A DNA stretch of 64,000 nt. Origin: Enoplolaimus lenunculus (Eukaryota > Nematoda > Enoplea > Enoplida > Thoracostomopsidae). The stretch covers positions 1 through 64,000 of the forward strand of contig JASANG010000993.1 of NCBI GenBank assembly GCA_030248215.1. The letters run 5' to 3'. Numbering within the stretch: the first letter of the stretch is position 1; each line of letters starts with the position of its first letter. The notes below the pieces were generated by a model. That model saw nothing but the letters and a program-made list of their open reading frames with translations. It had not been told where the DNA came from and did not search any database. Made by a program: the position numbers and the translations under genes. Below, in pieces: positions 56,701-64,000 of the stretch.

Positions 56701-59700
56701 AAATTTATTGAAAAGAGTTAAACCAAAGGTTGGGGAAGGATTAATCAGGTATAATTCAACCGGGAGAAAGTTATACAGCGAAAAGCTTACACCGCGACTT
56801 TATCGGGGGGGGGGGGGGCAAAATTATACCGGCACGTGGGAAACAAAGTATAATCTGGGTTTATTTTTTAACTTTCCGCTTCCGGTATTTTATAATTCCG
56901 GTTACACTCTGTCTTTATGCCCATTGTACGAACCTAACCATATTCGTTGTCTTCCACCAATCATACCAAGACGTGACGCACATATACTGCCAGCATTTAC
57001 AAATAAAATGTAATTTGATTGCGTTGTTCGACGTACCTGGAAAACTAACCGCCACACCGAAATGTCGACAGAGTGGAACCAAGGTGTGCCGAGCCCTGAG
57101 GCGGAAGTGGGACACTGGACCGGCCTTTGTGTCCCCGTGGGAAAAGCCGCCAACTCTTAAGCTGCAAATTTTAGACGGAAGAACTTGCAGTTTGGAAATA
57201 ATATTGTGCGTTTTGTATTATTTCGCGTACGCAGTTTGTACTGCATGCTTAAATACATTAGAGATATACAAGCCTTTACCTAAGCTTAAGCTTAATCCTG
57301 AGCCCAAACTCCTGCAAAGCGTTAACGTCAAGTGTGGCTAAAACGTAGAAGACCAGAAATTTCACCCGTCAAAAACACTTGGTACAACAGTCCAGTAAGG
57401 GGGCCCATGTAATGTCCGTTTAGGCCGATGTAAAGAACAGGGGCGGAGCAGGATTATAAGCATATTCCTAAGCCTAAGCCAAAGCGTATGAATGTGCATA
57501 TTCCTAAGATTAAGCATAAGCCTAAGCCAAAGCGTATGAATGAGCATATTCCTAAGATTAAGCATAAGCCTAAGCCAAGCAAAAAATTAGTCTAAAGCTT
57601 AAGTTTACTTTATTGCAGTCCCACAGAAAAACGTTCCGCTCCTGATCTTTACATGGGCGCCCGTTTGCAAGCTTCTCGTGGCCAGTAAACTTACAAACTT
57701 GAGACAAGTATGGTTTTGCATTAAATCAATGGTTTGATAAATCACATCTGCAGCTCGGACTGGAAGCTCGCTTGAAATTGTATAATAAACCGTTTGTGAT
57801 GGCCACTTGAAATAACGTTCTGCAATTGAAAACAGTGGCAAAATTGTAAATAGATCACATAGCTAGTAGAGATTAATTTATAAAATATTTGCGCCGCCAC
57901 AATGTAAATTCCATTGAGTTGATTTTAACTCAGAGTGAGTTGAATCACTCAGCCTGAGTTAGGACTATCAGAACTCACAATTCTGAGTTGATTCAACTCA
58001 TTCTGATTTAGTTAAGCAACGCACCCGGAGTCATCTCAACTCACAGTGAGAATCAAGTCAAATCAGAGTGAGTTAACGTTTACTGTTATTAACTCAGAAA
58101 TAACTAACTTTCCGCCTGAGTTGATTAATTAACTCATTGGAATTTACAGTGCCGGGTCGCGTAATTTATTTGAATTTACAGTGAGTTTGAATTGACTCAG
58201 CATTGTGAATTGATTGAACTCATTCTGTGTTAATTAATCAATTCGCGGAATTCAATCAAATCAACATCTGAGTGCAGAAATAACCAGAAATGACTACTAA
58301 TTTATTCTCAGAGTTGAATATTAACAACTGATTAGAATTTACGGTGCGGTTGGCAATGGGTCATATAGAATATTTGAACCATTGAAACAACGTTTATGGA
58401 ATTCTGAATGGATGTTCCCTACTGGAAAACTCCACTAAATTCACTATAAATTCCAATGAGTTGATTAGTCAATTCAGCTAGCGAGTTGATTATTTGTGAA
58501 TTTAATATCAGTAAACGTAAACATTAACTCACTCTGAGCCGAGTTGATTCTCACTCTGAGTTGAATTTACTCTGGGTGAGTTGATTAATTTTAAGTCAGA
58601 CTGAATTGAATCAACTCAAAATTCTGAGACCTGACAGTCCTAATTCAGACCGAGTGATTCAACTCATTGCGAGTTAAAATCAACTTACTAAAATTTTCAG
58701 TGTTACATCCAAAAGTTTGTTTATTTGAAAAACTCTATGGTCAATTTGTGATTTCAACTATAGCCATTTTCGAATACGGTGTTTAATGTTACTTTTAATC
58801 AATGCAGCGTGTTGAACTCCAGGATCACCGGACTCAACTGGAGCCCACGCTTCAAAGTATCGATCCCATGTTTCGTTGTCGATAATTAAATCGCCCGTTA
58901 GTTGATATGGTAAGGCGCCGCTAATTGCATAGCTGGGAAATATCTGAAATCATTAACCCTTTCTCACATGAATATTTTCTATTTTCCGTTAGACCTACTT
59001 TTATGCTAGGGTTCGAACTCCAGTGACTGGAGTGGGAGGCGTATACCATCACCATTCAGCTATAGGAGCTTGACGCTCGAGCCCGAGGGGGCTGTTACGT
59101 CTTCTGGTGATTTAGTACTATATATACGTGTTGCAATTGTTAAACAAGGTGCGATATATATTATTTAACGTATATACACTGCGCTGAGTTGCCTACAGGC
59201 AACTCAATGTGAGAAGGGGTTAAAAGAGTCAATTCAACGGCGTAGTTAGGCGAGCTTAGGGGCCAAATGTATATACTCTTTTGGATCGTTCTGAAAAAGG
59301 TATTGTGGATATATTGTTTTTCAGTTTGTAACATAAAAAACTGTCACCTGTTAGAAAATTAGGTCAATGTGTATAATAAGACCGGCCAATGTTACTTTTA
59401 GGGGCGTAACAGAAGACTAAGCATATCCTAAGCCTATGCCTAAGCCTAAGCGTTGCAAAAGCGTACTCCTAAGGTTAAGCCTAAGCCTAACCAAACAAAT
59501 GTAATCTATAATCGAAACCTACTCTTTTATAGACCCACCAGAAACCTGGACGCCCCTTAAAGTAACATGGGCCATAAGACCTATAGCAATAGTATTAGCA
59601 TTTCCCTAATCTGAAGCCTAGCAATGGGCTTACACCTAAGCTTAAGTAAAATGTAGTTCCACATCATAAGCTCTTACTGTATTGCAGTCCGGCAGAAAAA

Positions 59701-59895
59701 CGTTTTGCTCCTGATCTTTACATGGATCGAAAATTATATTACAGACGGTAACAGATGTCCATTTCCAAAATCCTGACAACGCTTGTGCTCCCTGCTTTTT
59801 TTCCAGATTCGTATAGTTTGAAATCCAAATTGGCAAAGTTCAAAACGACCCCCATTTCTATTTTGTTTACTAAATTTTGGTATTGTCAGGTTTTG
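50719..59895 (-). CDS. Astacin-family metalloprotease with mucin-like linker and two ShK-like modules (5' end missing)
   Basis: A secreted zinc endopeptidase. Exons in coding order: 59895-59743 (tentative), 58943-58778, 57819-57695, 57036-56934, 54579-54351, 53076-52940, 52031-50719; phases agree throughout and 741 codons are visible. The propeptide has LTGDLIIDN, corresponding to the aspartate-switch region. The catalytic domain runs from YFKWPSQTVYYTI through TCLKF, CASRLGMIGGRQRIWL and GCWTMGTVYHE to the zinc site HEIMHALGFDHEQTRPDR, then the Met-turn SVMHYSAYSF and IGLDDPSKSDILKINLFYGC. A Pro linker leads to KCRQRRDSTLGNCAQLLARN...CPITCG (ShK-like, five cysteines), a long Thr/Lys/Pro-rich repeat region and a C-terminal cysteine cluster (QCFAAGQRYGCCNARI...CQKLC). 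No EGF or CUB domain is seen. C. elegans NAS subgroup II proteases also join astacin to ShK modules. The signal-peptide exon was not found. Confidence 0.93.
51256..51850 (-). repeat. Coding tandem repeats for the Thr-rich linker of the astacin protein
   Basis: On the coding strand this is an (ACA/AAC)n-like sequence giving units such as KTPKTTTAATTMTTTT, eight or so in number, with TTTKTKTTTK around them. The frame is open across all units and the two ends join folded cysteine modules, so it is read as protein. Thr density suggests heavy O-glycosylation. Confidence 0.9.
52126..52302. mobile_element. Short element with GTAGCCA ends in the last astacin intron
   Basis: GGTCCGTAGCCAAGGAGGC at the left and GTGAACTGGCTACAGGCCTG at the right are inverse in part. 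A left end of the same kind (GCCTGTAGCCAGGTCACC) stands at 53648, and GTTGAACTGGCTTCGGGCTTGG at 42180. Confidence 0.5.
52733..52889. mobile_element. Family L: GC-rich PIF/Harbinger-like short element
   Basis: GGGTTGCGTTACACTCGCC and TATAGCGCAACCC are inverted ends, flanked by TTA on both sides, and the interior is a GCCGCCGGACGCCG/CGGCGGCGTGCGG palindrome. GGG-starting termini with a three-base TWA duplication are typical of PIF/Harbinger. It ends 50 bases from astacin exon 53076-52940. Confidence 0.7.
53114..53527 (-). mobile_element. Family D element in an astacin intron
   Basis: ACTGTAGTGACCCAAATGAG at the left, TTTTTCGGGTCACTACAGT at the right, TA at both flanks. Internal words are in the reverse order of 38450-38880. 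It begins 38 bases from the exon 53076 acceptor. Confidence 0.85.
54170..54306. mobile_element. Family F-like right end in an astacin intron
   Basis: AAATTTTACCGAAACCGAAGC, then GGAGACAGACTTCCGGTTGTGCCC, in the manner of family F termini. It ends about 45 bases from exon 54579-54351. Confidence 0.5.
54650..54890. repeat. Family K repeat in an astacin intron
   Basis: CTCTTTTCGGCGATTC, CCGGCGTTTGCCCAC, CCAATGATCATTTCACGCCC and GAATTTTTGAAAAAATTG follow the same order as 37900-38090. Confidence 0.6.
54923..55174. mobile_element. Family A element in an astacin intron
   Basis: CACTGTAAATTCCATTGAG to CACTGAAATTTACAGTG, TA at both flanks, 252 bp. Confidence 0.85.
55436..55653. mobile_element. Family A element, decayed
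   Basis: CATTGTAAATTGTAGCGAG to GAAATTTTACAGCG; the TGAGTT words are mutated throughout, so this is an older copy than 54923-55174. Confidence 0.75.
56560..56912. mobile_element. Family F-like element in an astacin intron
   Basis: ATACCGGAGCCGGATGTCG near 56590 and CTTCCGGTATTTTATAATTCCGG near 56880 with GGTTACACTCTG at the right end. A G(12) run lies at 56806-56817. The right end is 22 bases from exon 57036-56934. Confidence 0.55.
57428..57654 (+). mobile_element. Family B element: complete telomere-motif transposon
   Basis: ATGTAAAGAACAGGGGCGGAG at the left and GTTCCGCTCCTGATCTTTACAT at the right are clear inverses, 227 bp apart. The interior is three CCTAAGCCTAAGCCAAAGCG-type blocks then AATTAGTCTAAAGCTTAAG and TATTGCAGTCCCACAGAAAA. 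It ends 41 bases from astacin exon 57819-57695. Confidence 0.85.
57898..58151. mobile_element. Family A element
   Basis: AATGTAAATTCCATTGAG to CATTGGAATTTACAGTG; about 250 bp. A second damaged copy follows at 58172-58347 and a third at 58442-58702. Confidence 0.8.
58442..58702. mobile_element. Family A element
   Basis: CACTATAAATTCCAATGAG to TACTAAAATTTTCAGTG; same internal order as 41436-41687. It ends 76 bases from astacin exon 58943-58778. Confidence 0.8.
58957..59219 (-). mobile_element. Family G: intact TTAA-flanked element carrying a tRNA-like unit
   Basis: TTAA|CCCTTTCTCACATGAAT at the left and CAATGTGAGAAGGGG|TTAA at the right: inverted ends with the TTAA duplication expected of piggyBac-type elements. 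Inside, on the minus strand, is a tRNA-like body with A box TAGCTGAATGG and B box GAGTTCGAACCC. The left TTAA is only nine bases from the first base of astacin exon 58943-58778, so the intron's 3' splice region is partly made by the transposon. Confidence 0.85.
59026..59092 (-). tRNA. tRNA-like unit inside the family G element
   Basis: Same body as 50513-50578: TAGCTGAATGG, CGCCTCCCACTCC (CCC triplet, Gly-like) and GAGTTCGAACCC. Both pol III boxes are close to consensus; acceptor pairing is not convincing. Confidence 0.45.
59386..59573 (+). mobile_element. Family C element: complete second telomere-motif transposon
   Basis: GGCCAATGTTACTTTTAGGGG at the left and CGCCCCTTAAAGTAACATGGGCC at the right are clear inverses, 188 bp apart. 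The interior holds CCTAAGCCTATGCCTAAGCC and AAGGTTAAGCCTAAGCC. Different termini from family B but the same telomere-like filling. Confidence 0.85.
59672..59726 (+). mobile_element. Family B right-end fragment
   Basis: TACTGTATTGCAGTCCGGC then TTTTGCTCCTGATCTTTACATG, matching the right 55 bases of 57428-57654. It ends 17 bases from the tentative astacin exon 59895-59743. Confidence 0.75.
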
Positions 59896-60713
59896 CTGAA
59901 AATTTCCTTATCACAAATTGAATATTTTAAAATCATTTTTGTTTACATATAACAAATTCGACGGTGTATATACTCATAGATCCATCTGTTGGTCAAGCGA
60001 GTTTCTTAAAAGACTATTCGGGTCACTACAGTACGCGCAAATTCTTTTGAAGAACGATTAGCTAGAAATATATGGATACGTTGTCTATTATATATTATCA
60101 AAAACTCTCCTTTCTGGAATGATGCACGAAATACGTATGTGGTCCGTTCCAGCTTTAATATATAAATTAGCAGCCGCTTACTTTACAAATAAGCACAAGT
60201 GATAAAACTGTAACAATAATCTCTTGAAACTGCAACGGATGCGGAAACATTTTGAAATGTAGCTAACAGTACTTTCGATGTCGTTTATTCGAATAAACAT
60301 TGACGATAATCATAGTATACAACACACAGTAGATGGGTTTCTGAAATATTTTTTAAGCATTTACTTAAGTTATACTACAAGTAATTACTTATTTGCCGAC
60401 TTAAGTAAATACTTAAATTTTCGAGCAAAAACAAATTCAATATGTGACCATTTCTATAATAAAAAATAATAGTTTTGATATATTAGAGGCTTCATGAGTA
60501 GGTGCATCCAGAGGCGAAAAATACCGGAGCCGATGGTCAACGAAACTTGCCAGAGCCGGAGGCAGAGGTGAGGCGAAATTAGGTAGTATGTTGTTAAGTT
60601 GTTTGGTTTCATACCATGAATTGAACGTTTGTGTTTGTTAAAAATAATTGTCCTGGGTGGTGCAGTTACAGTCTACATATGAATCTGACACTTATTCAAT
60701 GTACACTGTAAAT
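59896..60713. other. Upstream of the visible astacin exons
   Basis: The missing signal-peptide exon of the astacin gene should lie here or further on, but no convincing one was found. A single family D right end (TATTCGGGTCACTACAGTA) stands at 60015-60033 and family F-like words at 60500-60600. Confidence 0.35.
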
Positions 60714-60954
60714 TTTAGTGAATTCCCATTCTTTAATTTAGAACTAGTTGAAATTCACTCAAATGTCTGAGCTCTAAAATTAAACTTTTCAGAAATTCTA
60801 AATTTTGGATTGACTCAAACTCGTTTTGAGTTAAATGAACTATTGGGAATTAAATCAGTTGAGAGTGAGCTCAATATTTACCGCTATTATTTGTAATAAT
60901 CCTGAAAGAGCTAATTTCTTGATTTGATTGATCAAATTCATTTGTATTTACCGT
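60714..60954. mobile_element. Family A element, old copy
   Basis: CACTGTAAATTTTAGTGAATTC to TTTGTATTTACCGTTAC; internal words heavily mutated. Confidence 0.65.
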
Positions 60955-62008
60955 TACAGAACAGGTTCGTAACGCGCTCAAGAAGTTTTGACGACTTCCT
61001 CCGTCCAGGAGTCATTTATACTTACATTTAGGGACAATTGACATTGAGAGTTCAATTAGAATTTAGGGACTCTGCCTGATTTATGGAGCTTATATTACGG
61101 ATACAAACTCATATTGATTGAAAGTACAAACAAGTCATACATAAGCCTAAACCATGGGCCTGAAAAATCTGAAAATGGTTTGATTTCAAAAATGTTATTT
61201 TCACTTTACAGAGCTACAGATTATAGATCAAGCAATTAAAACCTGTTTGTTAGCCCAATTACTCATAGAGTATACTGTTACATGAGCAAGGCAGCAAGAC
61301 AGAGAACACAAAATACAATCCTATATACGCATTATTTAACTCAATATACGCGTATGCGCAAGTGGAAAATCTCCACAAGACACGAGACATCAATTGTCTC
61401 GGGCATTGATGATGACCAAACGAAGTCAAAATATTCATGCGGAAAAGCGCCTAAACCAGTTTCATAACGGCTTGTAAATTCTCGTATTTCATGAAAATTA
61501 TCAAAGTTTTAGAATTTTTTTAGGAAATTTCAACCAACAGCACAAATAAAGACTGTAGATAAGTTATTATTTCGCTGAAACATATGCGTTTTAAGATCAA
61601 ATGTCGATGGTTGCACTAGATTTCATATGGAATTGATAATCGAAATCAACAACAGTTTGAATTTTGGAAAACAGTAACCCCCAAGTGACGTCAAATATTC
61701 ACATTTTGAACAGTACAAAGGGGGGCCTATTACAATAAAGAAATCCCCTTTTGTAAAATTCTGACTCTCAAGCCGAAGAAGTTTTAATGTTACACTAATG
61801 AATACACAGGGGATGGAAGAGAAGTGTCCCACTTCGATCACGCCGTCTTTAGAGTCGATGTTAAAAAATCCATAAAATTGCTAATGAACGCACATAATAA
61901 CATATACATTTCGTAACTCAAAACGTATAATATTGCATTGGAAAATTTAGATCCATAATAACGCTATTCAGATCGTAGGTCAGATGCCAATGTTGCAATG
62001 AGGGGAGA
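60955..62008. other. Intergenic, with a family D internal fragment
   Basis: 61008-61140 carries family D internal words in reverse orientation (GGAGTCATTTATACTTAC, GGACAATTGACATTGAG, TTACGGATACAAACTC) without ends. The open frames at 61282-61467 and 61623-61841 show no known domain. Confidence 0.4.
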
Positions 62009-62630
62009 CTGTAGTGACCCGAATGAGCGGGAGTAAGAGAGGGTCTCCATTTTGAGTTCCAATCAATAGAAGACTGTAGTCTGTAAGTGGATGAAGTCGC
62101 TAAACCCTAATTGGAGTTTAAATGTCAATTATTACTAATTGTACTGCATAAATTACTCCAATACAAAATAAAGTTGAGTTCGAAACTTTAAAGCATTTAT
62201 TTTAAGTTTTGAAAATACATTCCTGAGCAGGGTGCAACTGGAATTATAAAATCCTGGAACCGGAAAGTTAAACATATCGGAACCAGAACTGGAACCGGAA
62301 AAAATACTTGTTACCGAAAAATGCATCTTTAACGCTATGCCATCGCTATAAGTGTGGTAGACGCACCGTTTAGTATGCCAAAATCCTGAAGCAAATGCAG
62401 TAGCTGGAAACATATGATAAATTATGAAGCATGATACAGATTTAAAATTTTGACAATGCACGATAAGTCAATTTTCAGAAAATTGTTTTGAATAATTTCA
62501 CGTAACAATTTTTCTTAGAAATTTCGAGAGAGAATTTTTTATAACCAAAAATGCCTGAAAATTCCGAGATGTTTAAAATACCGGTTTATTGCCGGATCCG
62601 GATCCCCTCTTTGTCCGGGTCATCACAGCA
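62009..62630 (+). mobile_element. Family D element interrupted by a family F element
   Basis: The left end CTGTAGTGACCCGAATGAG runs normally to ATACATTCCTGAG (62225), where CAGGGTGCAACTGGAATTA (family F) begins. After CCGGATCCGGATCCC (about 62606) a family D-like right end TTTGTCCGGGTCATCACAG follows. The order of insertion is F into D. Confidence 0.65.
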
Positions 62631-62880
62631 GTTTGAAACGCCGGAAGCAGGCGCATAAAAACGAAGAACTATGGGTTTAGACCCCAAGAGTGCATGAAGA
62701 AAGATGCATTTTATGATTATGACTGATGCGACGAGATTTGAACTCGAAGGTTATTACATCAAGAGAGGTCAAATAAATATCAGCTTCCTCCGTCTTATTC
62801 GGGACACTTCAGGTAACGGTGATCTGAGCGTATCCCCTAAGCCTACGTCTCAGCGTTGGAATTAGTCAATAAACAAGGAA
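62631..62880. repeat. Repeat shared with 39662-39800, downstream of a family D copy
   Basis: CAGTTTGAAACGCCGG, GGCGCATAAAAACG, GGTTTAGACCCCAAGAG and GACTGATGCGACGAGATTTG match 39662-39780 in order. Both stretches directly follow a family D right end, so the two may be parts of a larger repeat. Confidence 0.6.
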
Positions 62881-63275
62881 CTCCAACAGGAACTTAATTT
62901 TGCCGGAACAGGAACAGGAACCGAAATTAAAATAAATTTTCATCGCCGAATTACTGTTGAACTTTCTTAGAAAATTTGCGAAAAAATGGCTTATGTGAAA
63001 TTTTCAGCTATTTAATAAGTAAGTTTTGCGAAAACACATCAAGAACAAATTTTTAAATTAACAAAATTGTACTACATACAAAAACATAAATTTTGGCATA
63101 AAATTTTTCAAAGACAAAGTTTCCAGTATTTAAATGAATTACAAATAATTTGCCACAAAACCGTAAAAATTCCGGTTCCTGCATCATTGAGTGCAGGAAC
63201 AGAAAACAGGAACAGGAATTCAATTTTGCAGAAATGCCGGCCGGAAAAGGAATTTTTGGTTGAACCCTAGTCAAT
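62881..63275. mobile_element. Family F-like element
   Basis: CCAACAGGAACTTAATTTTGCC at the left and GGAATTTTTGGTTGAACCCTAG at the right, with GGAACAGGAACAGGAACC and CAGGAACAGGAATTC inside. Confidence 0.5.
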
Positions 63276-64000
63276 AACTAAGCCAAACCCTAAACAGAAA
63301 GGTTAGTCTAAAGCTGAGAAACTTTACACTATTCCTAGCTCCGCAAAAATAGTGTCTCGTTTTCAAAGTATTAAGATGAATCAGAAAAGACAAATATGTC
63401 ATACTTTGGTGCAATTTCCTCTATAGATGTGCACTCCCTTTCATAAGACAACAATTTCTGCCTTTTAGTTTAAATATTTCAGGATCGGCAACATCCTACA
63501 ATGTTGTCTTTTCGTCAAAATATTTTCTGCAGCAAACGATCTTTGTTACAGCACAAATCCATATTCTAAAAAGGATATAGCACGTATCAGCACTTAGCAA
63601 TAGGTTTTCAAACTGACAAAATTTTGTAATATTTTTTGTTTCAAAATCAGCGCAGAAGAAGGGCAAATTAAACGCGAACAATGTGTCGAATCTCATCATT
63701 CGCTGGTTTGAAAGTTACAAGACCTATCATCAACTATAGGTAATCAACACATTTAACAATACAGCAACTTATCGTTAGGTTAAACCGTTGCCATACCCGT
63801 ATTTTTCAATCCATCTCTAGTTATTTTGACCACGCACCTTTAACGTAATGCAAGCCATTTTTTCGGGTTTTTAGTTTAGGAATATGTTTGTAAAGCTTTA
63901 ATACGCTATTAATGTAGGTAGCATTGTATTTTGTGTTGCGAATTAAATTAATTAGTGAACATATTAGCCTAGGAACCATGTAGTACGCTGTCTAATTAGG
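63276..64000. other. Intergenic to the window end, with a probable family E copy
   Basis: GGCAAATTAAACGCGAACAATG (63661) and CACATTTAACAATACAGC (about 63750) are family E words; the left end near 63560 is unclear. Nothing coding was recognised. Confidence 0.4.

Overview
This is a stretch of animal nuclear DNA, most likely nematode. It is AT-rich, has multi-exon genes with canonical GT-AG introns of 0.1 to 6.5 kb, and carries many (TTAGGC)n / (CCTAAG)n tracts, the nematode telomere motif. It also holds an astacin protease with ShK-type cysteine modules, an architecture typical of nematode NAS proteases. Intron density and repeat load would suit an enoplean or mermithid-type genome, but that is a guess. 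I recognised no LTR retroelement, virus-like element, CRISPR or rRNA.

I assembled five protein genes by hand; every exon junction preserves frame. (1) A ZIP zinc transporter, + strand, 1439-8725, seven exons, 587 aa. (2) A DNAJC4-type membrane J-protein, - strand, 16373-12699, six exons, 263 aa. (3) An NKAIN-type Na/K-ATPase-interacting tetraspan protein with a very long tail, + strand, 22109-28553, seven exons, 1135 aa. (4) An unnamed small multi-pass membrane protein, + strand, 39132 to about 42058, three exons. (5) An astacin metalloprotease with two ShK-like modules separated by a Thr-rich mucin-like linker, - strand, about 59895-50719, seven exons seen and the 5' end missing.

Between genes 2 and 3 (16.7-21.7 kb) lies a cluster of tRNA-like sequences in tandem and inverted units. 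The rest is dominated by short non-autonomous DNA transposons. At least ten families with terminal inverted repeats can be separated by eye (called A to L here). They include two whose interior is telomere-like CCTAAG repeats, a TTAA-flanked one that carries a tRNA-like pol III unit, a TTA-flanked GC-rich one and a hAT-like one. Three minisatellites (21, 28 and 35 bp) and several microsatellites are present.

The genes do not form an operon or an obvious pathway. The most interesting signals are structural: transposon ends lying within about 10-70 bp of many splice sites, a copied 3' end of NKAIN 18 kb upstream of the parent gene, a copied exon-1/donor segment inside a ZIP intron, the telomere-motif transposons and the tRNA-carrying transposon. 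I did not see a clearly new multi-gene system.
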